A stretch of DNA of 6,924 nucleotides from an uncultured Eubacterium sp. Its GTDB lineage: Bacteria > Bacillota > Clostridia > Lachnospirales > CAG-274. Position 1 is the first letter of the stretch. Each line of letters opens with the position of its first letter. Position numbers and translations under genes: made by a program. Of this stretch, positions 1 through 6,667 are shown piece after piece. Under the pieces are notes generated by a model. The model did not search any database. It was not told the DNA's origin and saw only the letters and a list, made by a program, of their open reading frames with translations. The stretch lies in assembly GCA_900543365.1 (NCBI GenBank), contig UQRG01000081.1:1-6924 (forward strand), in the 5' to 3' direction.

Positions 1-1325
1 TTACCATTAGTATCAACTACACTTAACTTACCACCTTCACCGCCAAATACAATATAATTATCAACAGCAGTTGCACCACTCCAGTAGAAACCATTGTAGC
101 TACCTTTTTCACCAGCAATTTTCCAAATATATTCACCTGTTAAGGCATCAAGACAATAGTAATATCCTGAGCCATTATTACCTGTTACTACTGTACCTGC
201 ATATACTCTACCCTTGTTGTAATATATAGGTGTTAAGCCTTGTGAATTTGTTTCATCCCCAGGGAGTTCACTTGTCCATAACTTTGACAAATCATCAGCA
301 TTTAAGGCTTCAACTTGACCTTTGTCTAACTGAACAAATATTTTACCATCACCATAGGCAATAAAGTATGTATAACCAATAGCTGAATCAAGAGTAGCTT
401 TTGCAATAATTTCACCAGTTGTTTTATCAATTTTTAAAACATTAGTTGACTCTGCTGTATAAATACAATTATTAGCAATAACTGAACCTGCCATAGCAGA
501 CCAGCCATTTTTAATCTGTGTTGCCCATTTAACTTTTACATTATCTGGAGTTGGAGTTTGAGCCTTTACAACAGGAATGCCTTTTGTATCTTTTCTAAAT
601 AATCCCCACTCAACATTTGTATCAGTATTATTTGTAGTAGTTTCTGTAGTTGACTCACTTGAATTAACCTTATCAAGTACAATATCTATTGTTACTCCAG
701 CACCACTAACAGTAAAGTCCCCAGTCTTAGTAACATATCCCTCAGCACTTGCCTTATAAGTATAGTTACCATTAAAAAATGAATATGAACCCCAACTAGG
801 CTCTATAACCTTGCCGTCACTATTTTTTACTTCAAGGGTTGCTGTGTCTGGATTAACATTTATAGTTGAATAGTAGCCATAAATTTCAGCTTCATAATCA
901 TCCACATAAAATACTTCAACAGTATCCCCAGCATTAGGTATAACTTGGTCAATAGACGTAGATGCCATTTCACCATTCACTTTTGTCATCCAGCCACTTT
1001 TGCTGCCATTAGTGTATGCTGCTAATGTGTCACCCTTAGGTGTAGTTATTGATGACAAATAGCCACCATACTGACCAACAGAATAATCGCAGCTATATCC
1101 ATTGTCAGTTAAAACATTTTGTAATATTGTACCTGCATCTTCACCAGTTACATCATAGTTAGTATTTATCCACTCCTCATAAGCAGTATGACCACTAGTG
1201 CCGTGAATAGTGTCGCCAGTTACAATAAAGGTGATTTTATCTGCTGATGCAAACACATTAAAGCTTAATGCCATTACAAAAGCAAGTATAATTGCAACAA
1301 AACGACTAAATTTTGTCTTAATCAT
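1..1325 (-). CDS. Secreted DUF4430/PEGA-like/PQQ-propeller protein, partial (C-terminus off window)
   Basis: The reading frame is open from ATG at 1325 to the window edge, giving 441 codons with no stop. AGGAGG at 1333-1338, seven bases before the ATG, fixes the start. Residues 1-27 form a signal peptide with a basic start, a hydrophobic core and a cleavage-like FASA/DK end; there is no lipobox cysteine. Residues about 60-140 resemble DUF4430, the transcobalamin-like fold, with the typical GWMTKVNG (111-118) and NAGDTVEVFY (131-140) segments. Residues about 150-220 look like a PEGA beta domain (KASAEGYVTKTGDF). A Ser/Thr/Asn-rich linker follows (221-237). From about 240 come PQQ-type propeller blades, with repeats such as LKIDKTTGEIIAKA, CLDALTGEYIWKI and VEALNADDLSKLW. 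The gene has its own promoter and a cobalamin riboswitch leader, so expression should fall when B12 is plentiful. I infer an extracellular corrinoid-capture role. DUF4430 also occurs in proteins with no B12 link, so the ligand is unproven. Confidence 0.88.
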   Translation of the reverse strand, partial: MIKTKFSRFVAIILAFVMALSFNVFASADKITFIVTGDTIHGTSGHTAYEEWINTNYDVTGEDAGTILQNVLTDNGYSCDYSVGQYGGYLSSITTPKGDTLAAYTNGSKSGWMTKVNGEMASTSIDQVIPNAGDTVEVFYVDDYEAEIYGYYSTINVNPDTATLEVKNSDGKVIEPSWGSYSFFNGNYTYKASAEGYVTKTGDFTVSGAGVTIDIVLDKVNSSESTTETTTNNTDTNVEWGLFRKDTKGIPVVKAQTPTPDNVKVKWATQIKNGWSAMAGSVIANNCIYTAESTNVLKIDKTTGEIIAKATLDSAIGYTYFIAYGDGKIFVQLDKGQVEALNADDLSKLWTSELPGDETNSQGLTPIYYNKGRVYAGTVVTGNNGSGYYYCLDALTGEYIWKIAGEKGSYNGFYWSGATAVDNYIVFGGEGGKLSVVDTNG

Positions 1326-1363
1326 TTAAAGACCTCCTTTTTTATATTATTGCATTAAAATAT

Positions 1364-1388
1364 ACACACTCTCCACCTAAGAGTATGT
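1364..1388 (-). terminator. Hairpin in riboswitch expression platform, possible attenuator
   Basis: In the RNA, ACAUACUCU pairs with AGAGUGUGU to form a 9-bp stem with one G-U pair and a 7-nt loop. The tail is AUAUUUUAAU, a short and imperfect U run. The hairpin lies between the riboswitch aptamer and the ribosome binding site of the DUF4430 gene, where a B12-controlled terminator is expected. The weak U tract leaves open that it acts on translation, or is only a spacer hairpin. Confidence 0.45.
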
Positions 1389-1391
1389 TCT

Positions 1392-1548
1392 AAAAAGTCA
1401 CAACGGCAAGTATTCTGACTTGTACATCAACCTTAGCTACGCCTTCTCATTAAAAATAACAATGGCATAATGTAGCCTCGTCCGTACTTACAGCAGAGGT
1501 AAGACTGTACTGGATTTACACCAGTTTCCATAACCGTCAGCACTTTTT
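1392..1548 (-). ncRNA. Cobalamin riboswitch
   Basis: The minus strand carries the B12 box AAGTCAGAATACTTGCC (1405-1421), a close match to the family pattern rAGYCAGGAgACCTGCC. Upstream are the other conserved parts in the correct order: GGTTATGGAA, then ACTGGTGTAAATCCAGTACAG, read as short blocks near 1506-1535, then CTGCTGTAAG near 1488-1497. The outer ends pair: AAAAAGTGCTGACGG (1534-1548) with CCGTTGTGACTTTTT (1392-1406), giving 15 positions with two mismatches and two wobble pairs. The aptamer sits about 66 nt upstream of the ATG of the DUF4430/PQQ protein and about 18 nt after its promoter. By family precedent it binds adenosylcobalamin or a related corrinoid and lowers expression of the downstream gene. 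Confidence 0.92.
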
Positions 1549-1565
1549 ATTCAATTACAGAAAAC

Positions 1566-1594
1566 AGTATAACATTAATTTAAAACTGTTTCAA
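1566..1594 (-). promoter_or_regulatory. Promoter of riboswitch/DUF4430 transcript
   Basis: The -35 element is TTGAAA (1589-1594), the spacer is exactly 17 bp, and the -10 element is TATACT (1566-1571). This fits a housekeeping sigma factor. It starts a few bases after the stop codon of the ECF fusion gene and would begin transcription near 1559, just ahead of the cobalamin riboswitch. The DUF4430 gene can therefore be transcribed independently of the transporter operon. No clear strong terminator separates the two, so some read-through is possible. Confidence 0.75.
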
Positions 1595-1601
1595 CATTTT
1601 T

Positions 1602-3911
1602 TTATAAAAGACCAAATTTTTTCTTAACACGAGTAATTTTTTCAACTAAGGGATTTGCAAATAAATATATAAAGCAAACTGTTGAAACTGCGTGAACTAA
1701 ATCAAAAACAAAGCCTGATACCATCATAGTTAAAATCATAGGCAATGTAATAGTATCCTGTGTCATAAGAACAGATGATGTGTTCATAATTGTACCATAT
1801 ATTAACAAAACAGAAATAAAAGCAAATATAGCAATAGGTATTCTTCTAGGCATATTGTTTTTAATAAAAAATAACCTTAAAGCACCGGCAAGAAAGCCAA
1901 TTATACCAAAGGCAAACATTTGCCAAGGTGTCCAAGGTCCTTGACCGAAATAAAAATTACTACAAAATCCACTTAATGCACCAATTATAAAACCAGACTC
2001 ACTGCCTAAACATATTCCCGATATAATAACTAATGCACTAACTGGCTTAACTTGAGGAAAAGGTGCAAAAACTATTCTGCCAGCTACACATATAACACAC
2101 ATACTGGCTATAATAACTATTTCCCTTACTCTCATTCTTCTACTTTCAAAAAGAATAAAAAAAGGTGTCATAGTCATTAAAATAATAGCAAAACTAATAA
2201 CATAATATTTTCTATTGTCTAAAAATGTTATACCAAACCATATTGAAATAGGTATTAAAAATAATATTATTAAACTGGATAAAAGTATTCTTTTGTTTAA
2301 TGTTGCTTTTAGTCTTTCTTCTCTTTTGTTAGTCATATTATCTGGTGGCTTAGGTCTATTATTATTGCTAACAACAATATTTTCATTTTTATTAAAGGCT
2401 GAAATAATTTCCTCTGTAGTAATTCCATTGTCTACAATACCAGATGCAATTTTACAAGCAGGAGTTGTATAAAAAAAGTTGTCTGTAAAAAAGCTATGAG
2501 TAAAACTAGGATTTACAAGCTGACCATCAAAACACATAGCACATCTATCAGCGAACCTACTACAAAACTCAATATCGTGACTAACCATCACAACAGTAAT
2601 ACCTAAATTTCTTATTATATAACCTAACTTTCCTTTCATAAAGGAATCAATACCCTTTGTAGGTTCGTCTAAAAGTAATATATCAGGTTCAAGTAAAAGC
2701 AACTTACAAATAGCACACCTTTGCAACTCACCACCAGATAAATCATTAGGATTTTGCTCCAACAAGCTTTCTATTTCAAGAAGTTTTACAGCCTTATCTA
2801 TATTTTTGCCAGTTGACTTTAAATCTAACAGAATATTTCTTTCTGTAAACAATGCTATAGGACTTTGAGGTAACATAAGTACCTTACCTTTTATATTTAA
2901 ATTACCACTATAAGCCTTATTAAGCCCTGCAAGAACACGAAGAGTTGTTGTTTTGCCACTGCCATTGCCACCAAGTATAGCAAAGACCTCACCCTTTTTA
3001 ATGTCAATATCCATATTTCTAACAATATCTTTATCCTTTTTATATGCAAAAAATAGTTCCTTACCCTTTATAACAGACTCCTTAGATATATTTTCATTAA
3101 CATTAATATAATATTTACTATTAGCATAATTGTTAAGCCAAATTTTAGCCTCTGTAACTGTTAAAGGTGAATCACCTAAACCTGAAACAGCAGAATGTAT
3201 TCTTACACCAGCTGGCATTGCAATTTGCATAGGGTGGCTTTTTTCTCTTAATTTAGCCATTATACACTGTGGCTTATCTTCAGCAATTATGCTACCATTG
3301 TCCATAACAACCACCCTTTTTGCATAAGGCATAACTTCATTTAAATTATGCTCAGACATAACAACAGCAATACCAAGTTCACTATTTATTCTGGCAATAG
3401 CTCCTACAAATTCAGCAGATGCAAGAGGGTCAAGTTGTGACAAAGGCTCATCTAACACAATAACATCAGGCTTCATAACAAGAACTGATGCAAGATTTAA
3501 AAGTTGCTTTTGACCACCGGAAAGTTCATAAGTGTTTTTGTGATACCAACTATTAATACCAAAAAATGCAGCAACTTCACTGCATCTTAATTTAATTTCA
3601 TCCCTTTTAATTCCCATATTTTCAAGTCCAAAAGCAAGCTCGTGCCAAACTTTATCTGTTACAATTTGACTATCCGGATTCTGCATTACATAGCCAACAT
3701 TAACGCCCTTATTAACAACAAAACCTTTAATATTGCCATAAGGTGTTAACTCTTCTTTTAGATGCCTTAATAAAGTAGTTTTACCACAGCCACTTTCACC
3801 ACATAACAGTATAAAATCTCCATTATTTATTTTTAAATTAATATTATTAAGTATAAGTTTGTCACTATCAGTATAACAAAAACTTAAATCTTTGATTTCA
3901 ATAATTTCCAT
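1602..3911 (-). CDS. ECF importer fusion: two ATPase domains plus CbrT-like S component
   Basis: This 769-aa protein joins three ECF modules. ATPase 1 spans about 1-220: Walker A GESGCGKTT (38-46), Q77, signature LSGGQ (130-134), Walker B VIVLDEP (150-156) with Glu155, D-loop SQLD (158-161) and His188. ATPase 2 spans about 280-475: GGNGSGKTT (314-322), Q349, LSGGE (391-395), ILLLDEP (411-417) with Glu416, and His445. Both sites look catalytically complete. After a polar linker (about 510-540), residues 541-769 form a hydrophobic S-component-like domain with about six or seven membrane segments, including FGQGPWTPWQM (655-665). That segment resembles the cobalamin-type CbrT family. In most ECF systems the A, A' and S parts are separate or only the two ATPases are fused. 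The ATG has GAGGTG (3917-3922) five bases upstream and overlaps the end of ecfT by 28 bp, which suggests translational coupling. The corrinoid substrate is inferred from the S-domain resemblance and the adjacent B12 riboswitch gene. Confidence 0.93.
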   Translation of the reverse strand: MEIIEIKDLSFCYTDSDKLILNNINLKINNGDFILLCGESGCGKTTLLRHLKEELTPYGNIKGFVVNKGVNVGYVMQNPDSQIVTDKVWHELAFGLENMGIKRDEIKLRCSEVAAFFGINSWYHKNTYELSGGQKQLLNLASVLVMKPDVIVLDEPLSQLDPLASAEFVGAIARINSELGIAVVMSEHNLNEVMPYAKRVVVMDNGSIIAEDKPQCIMAKLREKSHPMQIAMPAGVRIHSAVSGLGDSPLTVTEAKIWLNNYANSKYYINVNENISKESVIKGKELFFAYKKDKDIVRNMDIDIKKGEVFAILGGNGSGKTTTLRVLAGLNKAYSGNLNIKGKVLMLPQSPIALFTERNILLDLKSTGKNIDKAVKLLEIESLLEQNPNDLSGGELQRCAICKLLLLEPDILLLDEPTKGIDSFMKGKLGYIIRNLGITVVMVSHDIEFCSRFADRCAMCFDGQLVNPSFTHSFFTDNFFYTTPACKIASGIVDNGITTEEIISAFNKNENIVVSNNNRPKPPDNMTNKREERLKATLNKRILLSSLIILFLIPISIWFGITFLDNRKYYVISFAIILMTMTPFFILFESRRMRVREIVIIASMCVICVAGRIVFAPFPQVKPVSALVIISGICLGSESGFIIGALSGFCSNFYFGQGPWTPWQMFAFGIIGFLAGALRLFFIKNNMPRRIPIAIFAFISVLLIYGTIMNTSSVLMTQDTITLPMILTMMVSGFVFDLVHAVSTVCFIYLFANPLVEKITRVKKKFGLL

Positions 3912-4753
3912 TTTGACACCTCATAGAAGTCATAAACAAAAGGTAAAAAAGCTATAGTAAAAAAGGCTATATAATAAGGTATTGCACCAGCAAAGCTTTC
4001 CATATAAATAACAGGATAAAATTCAAATCTTAATGCTTCATTAATAAAACCATAAGAAACAATAACAGTAAAAAACAATGTAACAAACATAATAATTTTG
4101 TCCCTTAATGTGAATTTAAATATACTGTAATTTGTTCTGCCTTTTTTGCCATATCCTCTAGCCTGCATAGAGTCTGATGTTACAATAGAACCTTCAAGTA
4201 CCCAAGACACAAGAGAAGATATAGCCTTACCACCTATAATAATTTTATCTTTAAATCTTGCTGTTTTTATATCCCTGCCCATAACTTTTTGGCTTTCAAG
4301 TATAGTGTTAAGATGAAGTTTTAACCTAGGTACAAGCCTTAATGTCATAGATACTATTAAAGAACCTTTAGGCATTATTCTACCAAAAATATAGACAATT
4401 TTGTCACTTGTCATAACATAGTTAAATATACCAAACCAAAGTATAACACAAAAAAGCATAAAGGCAGTACACATACCATAAAGTATAGATTCAAGAGTAA
4501 TTGGATTACCCCAATAAAAAAGTATAGTTTCACCCTTGTGTGAAAACATAGGATTTAATAGGGCAACTACAACTATAAGAGGAATAGTTGTCAATATGGA
4601 TTTAACACTTTTGCCAATATATTTAGTATAAAATACAGCACCTAAAATAGATATGCCTATTATAATAGGATTATAACTTGCCATTGATATAGCAAGTACA
4701 GCCACAAAATATATAAATTGAGTTAAGGGATGTAATGATTTAAAATCAGTCAT
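3884..4753 (-). CDS. ecfT: ECF transporter transmembrane subunit EcfT/CbiQ family
   Basis: This 289-aa membrane protein begins with the family-typical HPLTQFIYFVAVL stretch (8-20). It has several hydrophobic segments (about 12-45, 54-68, 90-113, 218-235 and 259-275). Between them is a long cytoplasmic helical region carrying the two ATPase-coupling motifs: GRD at 159-161, in the position of the first XRX motif, and ARG at 198-200 in SMQARGYG. EcfT proteins link the ATPase pair to the substrate-binding S component and drive its toppling in the membrane. AAGG overlapping the upstream stop codon serves as ribosome binding site. The gene lies 8 bp after the zinc-ribbon gene, and its last 28 bp overlap the fused ATPase/S gene. 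It would be the partner of that fusion, and in the cobalamin ECF nomenclature it would correspond to CbrV. The family call is firm; the substrate is inferred. Confidence 0.92.
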   Translation of the reverse strand: MTDFKSLHPLTQFIYFVAVLAISMASYNPIIIGISILGAVFYTKYIGKSVKSILTTIPLIVVVALLNPMFSHKGETILFYWGNPITLESILYGMCTAFMLFCVILWFGIFNYVMTSDKIVYIFGRIMPKGSLIVSMTLRLVPRLKLHLNTILESQKVMGRDIKTARFKDKIIIGGKAISSLVSWVLEGSIVTSDSMQARGYGKKGRTNYSIFKFTLRDKIIMFVTLFFTVIVSYGFINEALRFEFYPVIYMESFAGAIPYYIAFFTIAFLPFVYDFYEVSKWKLLKSKI

Positions 4754-4761
4754 TTTTTACC

Positions 4762-5070
4762 TTACTTTATTCTAAATACAATAATTTCAGCCAATATCCA
4801 GTAAAGAGCCAATATAGGAATAACAATAATAGGCATATACATTAAAAATGACTTGAAATCAACTATGTATGTTCTAAACTCAGCAGCTAAAAAAGCTAAA
4901 CCAAAATAACACATAACCCTTAATATAGCTAATCCCATTTTAAGATTTTTATCAGTCATAACATTAATTTCTCTGCCACAGTTTCCACACTTTGCCCTAA
5001 TAGCAAATAAATTGTTATTTATTTTATTTGGAACAGCATAACTTTTGCATTTATCACAATATATTTTCAT
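4762..5070 (-). CDS. Small zinc-ribbon membrane protein, unknown function
   Basis: This 102-aa protein has an N-terminal four-cysteine knuckle pair, CDKC (5-8) and CGNC (28-31), typical of a zinc ribbon. Two predicted membrane helices follow at about 45-65 and 75-99. AGGAG lies about seven bases before the ATG. It is the first gene after a good promoter and sits 8 bp from ecfT, so it is probably co-transcribed with the ECF importer. I do not recognise a named family. A role as an accessory or assembly factor of the importer is possible only by association; such small zinc-ribbon membrane proteins are common and diverse. Real coding status is supported by the ribosome binding site, the paired CxxC motifs and the compact operon spacing. 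Confidence 0.8.
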   Translation of the reverse strand: MKIYCDKCKSYAVPNKINNNLFAIRAKCGNCGREINVMTDKNLKMGLAILRVMCYFGLAFLAAEFRTYIVDFKSFLMYMPIIVIPILALYWILAEIIVFRIK

Positions 5071-5110
5071 ACTATTTCTCCTTTATTCATTTTAAAATAC
5101 TCACATATTA

Positions 5111-5139
5111 AGAATACATTATATAAGAGTTTTTGTCAA
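5111..5139 (-). promoter_or_regulatory. Promoter of zinc-ribbon/ECF transporter operon
   Basis: The consensus -35 TTGACA (5134-5139) is followed after a 17-bp spacer by TATTCT (5111-5116), a 4/6 match to the -10 consensus. A perfect TATAAT also sits inside the spacer (5118-5123), but only 10 bp from the -35. Transcription would start near 5104, leaving a leader of about 35 nt before the ATG at 5070. That is too short for a cobalamin riboswitch, so this operon does not appear to share the B12 control of the DUF4430 gene. Confidence 0.72.
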
Positions 5140-5172
5140 AGATTATTTATCATTATTCAAGGATTGGCTTAT

Positions 5173-5375
5173 ATGAAATTAACTAAATTTATTGCTACAG
5201 CACCAGCTGTATTATATTGTTGAAGAAGTAAAAAATAAAATTGCAAAAGATAGAACAAATATGGAAGAAATATTAAGAACTGCTCCTCAATATTGTAAAT
5301 ATAACAATGGAGAAGTTCTACCAAATAAATACATATATGACAACTTTTCAATTACAGAATCTAAATTAAAAATGC
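5173..5375 (+). pseudogene. Possible decayed small ORF, unidentified
   Basis: This is the only plus-strand coding hint. ATG at 5173, with AAGGA about nine bases upstream, reads MKLTKFIATAPAVLYC and stops at 5221. One frame over, the reading stays open and looks protein-like (VEEVKNKIAKDRTNMEEIL, then GEVLPNKYIYDNFSITESK) up to the ftsW terminator. A single-base change near 5210-5220 would join them as ...APAVLYYIVEEVKNK. The second frame alone has no ribosome binding site, and it ends inside the hairpin and the antisense of ftsW. I do not recognise the family, and it could be chance. Apart from this ORF and the promoter at 5111-5139, I see nothing else in the 5071-5366 gap. Confidence 0.25.
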
Positions 5376-5410
5376 TGTTACAAACCAAATTATTTGTAAC
5401 AGCATTTTTA
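5367..5410 (-). terminator. Terminator of murD-ftsW unit, possibly bidirectional
   Basis: A perfect 18-bp inverted repeat (5367-5384 with 5393-5410) surrounds an 8-nt loop. In the minus-strand RNA it starts directly after the ftsW stop codon and ends in a run of five U residues that form part of the stem. The plus strand also ends in UUUUU, so the hairpin could stop transcription from both sides. Confidence 0.9.
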
Positions 5411-6652
5411 CTATTCAGCATTCTTGCCGTGGTATCGTGATATATTCATAAGAACACCCATACTAGCAAGCATCATTACAAGTGAAGTACCACCATAACT
5501 AATAAATGGAAGTGGAATACCTGTATTAGGTATTGTATTTGTAACAACGGCAATATTAATCATAACCTGTATAGCAATCATAGATGTAATACCTGTAGAA
5601 ATAAGCATAGCAAAAGGTTCTTTAGAATTTCTAATGGCTATGTAAATACCTCGCCATATAAGCACAATAAAAAGACTAACCACAATAGCTGCACCAAACC
5701 AGCCTAATTCCTCACATATAATAGCAAATATAATATCGTTCTGTGCTTCAGGCATATAACCTAACTTCTGTCTTGAACCACCTATACCAAGTCCAAACAT
5801 ACCACCACTGGCAACAGAATAGAGAGATTGCAAAACCTGATAACCTTTTTCATTAGCTACCTGCTCCGGATGAAGCCAAGCCTCAACTCTATCACTTCGC
5901 CAAGAACCAAATACCATAAAGAGTACACCGCCTACACCTAAAGCCGCTATAGATAATGAATATCTCAGTTTAGATGAGTAAACAAAAAGAAGTACAACAC
6001 TTATACCACCCATAACAATAGCTGTACTTAAGTTCTCAAGGGCAACTATTCCTGTTGGAACAAGAGCTATTGCCATATATTTGCAAACTCCTTTAAAGTC
6101 GTCAAGTAGCTTAGGTGAATGTTCAAGTAAAGTTGCCAAAGTTATAATAATAGCAAACTTGGCAATTTCTGAAGGCTGAAACTCAAAACCTATGTTTAAC
6201 CATCTTCTTGCACCATTATGTACAACACCTAAAGGGGTAAATACAAGAAGCAAAAAAACAATTGAACCAAAGTAAACAGGCTTAACTATATATTTAAGAA
6301 CTTCATAATCTATTTTAGTAACAAAATACATACACAAAAAGCCTGCTGCAGAGTATATTAAATCCTTTTTAAGAAAAGAATACATATCTGCATTTTCGCC
6401 TTGACCGGCTGTGTAATAACTGGAGCTAAATACCATAATTATACCAATAGCAACAAGTAGTATAACACAAAGTAGAATAACATAATCAATTTGACCTCTG
6501 TACTTAACTTTTGTATTTCTACTAATTTTTCTTGGTGTTCTAGTTTCGTTTTTTCTTTCTCTAAGCTCAGTGTTTGTATATGTTGTTGATGTTTTTGTTT
6601 TTCTCTCAGGTCTAATAGGAGGAAGCTCACCCCTGCTACCATAATTATTCAT
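5411..6652 (-). CDS. ftsW: FtsW/SpoVE SEDS peptidoglycan glycosyltransferase
   Basis: This is a 413-aa SEDS-family polytopic membrane protein that polymerises lipid II into glycan strands, normally with a partner class B PBP at the division septum. Family motifs in order (numbered from the ATG at 6652): NGARRWL (146-152), QPSEIAK (159-165), YQVLQSLYSVASGGMFGLG (271-289), PEAQNDIIFAIICEELG (301-317) with the presumed catalytic Asp306, and PNTGIPLPFISYGGTS (375-390). Residues 1-55 are a charged cytoplasmic extension. Upstream TTG (6664) and GTG (6661) codons are in frame, but GGTGAT, six bases before the ATG at 6652, is the better ribosome binding site, so that start is chosen. It follows murD by 15 bp and ends at a strong terminator. 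FtsW and the sporulation protein SpoVE cannot be separated by sequence alone here. Confidence 0.94.
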   Translation of the reverse strand: MNNYGSRGELPPIRPERKTKTSTTYTNTELRERKNETRTPRKISRNTKVKYRGQIDYVILLCVILLVAIGIIMVFSSSYYTAGQGENADMYSFLKKDLIYSAAGFLCMYFVTKIDYEVLKYIVKPVYFGSIVFLLLVFTPLGVVHNGARRWLNIGFEFQPSEIAKFAIIITLATLLEHSPKLLDDFKGVCKYMAIALVPTGIVALENLSTAIVMGGISVVLLFVYSSKLRYSLSIAALGVGGVLFMVFGSWRSDRVEAWLHPEQVANEKGYQVLQSLYSVASGGMFGLGIGGSRQKLGYMPEAQNDIIFAIICEELGWFGAAIVVSLFIVLIWRGIYIAIRNSKEPFAMLISTGITSMIAIQVMINIAVVTNTIPNTGIPLPFISYGGTSLVMMLASMGVLMNISRYHGKNAE

Positions 6653-6667
6653 ATAAATCACCAATCT

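Noticed and set aside
577..759. 60-codon plus-strand ORF
   Set aside because: It lies antisense inside the linker and PEGA-like region of the DUF4430 gene, is rich in Ser/Val from complement codons, and has no ribosome binding site.
2215..2472. 85-codon plus-strand ORF
   Set aside because: It is antisense to the linker and S-domain start of the ECF fusion gene, which has full motif support.
3130..3327. 65-codon plus-strand ORF
   Set aside because: It is antisense to the region at the end of ATPase domain 1 and has no independent support.
5118..5123. Perfect TATAAT as the -10 of the ECF operon
   Set aside because: It is only 10 bp from TTGACA, and the -35 position that would suit it is poor; TATTCT at 17-bp spacing fits better.
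5169..5351. 60-codon minus-strand ORF in the intergenic gap
   Set aside because: Low-complexity Leu/Tyr/Phe content from AT-rich DNA, no ribosome binding site, and placed after the ftsW terminator without a promoter.
5192..5440. 82-codon plus-strand ORF taken as an intact gene
   Set aside because: It starts at TTG without a ribosome binding site and runs through the terminator hairpin into ftsW antisense. It is kept only as part of a possible broken gene.
6439..6642. 67-codon minus-strand ORF
   Set aside because: It is an alternative frame within the N-terminal part of ftsW.
6653..6664. TTG (6664) or GTG (6661) start for ftsW
   Set aside because: These codons overlap the GGTGAT sequence that best serves as ribosome binding site for the ATG at 6652.
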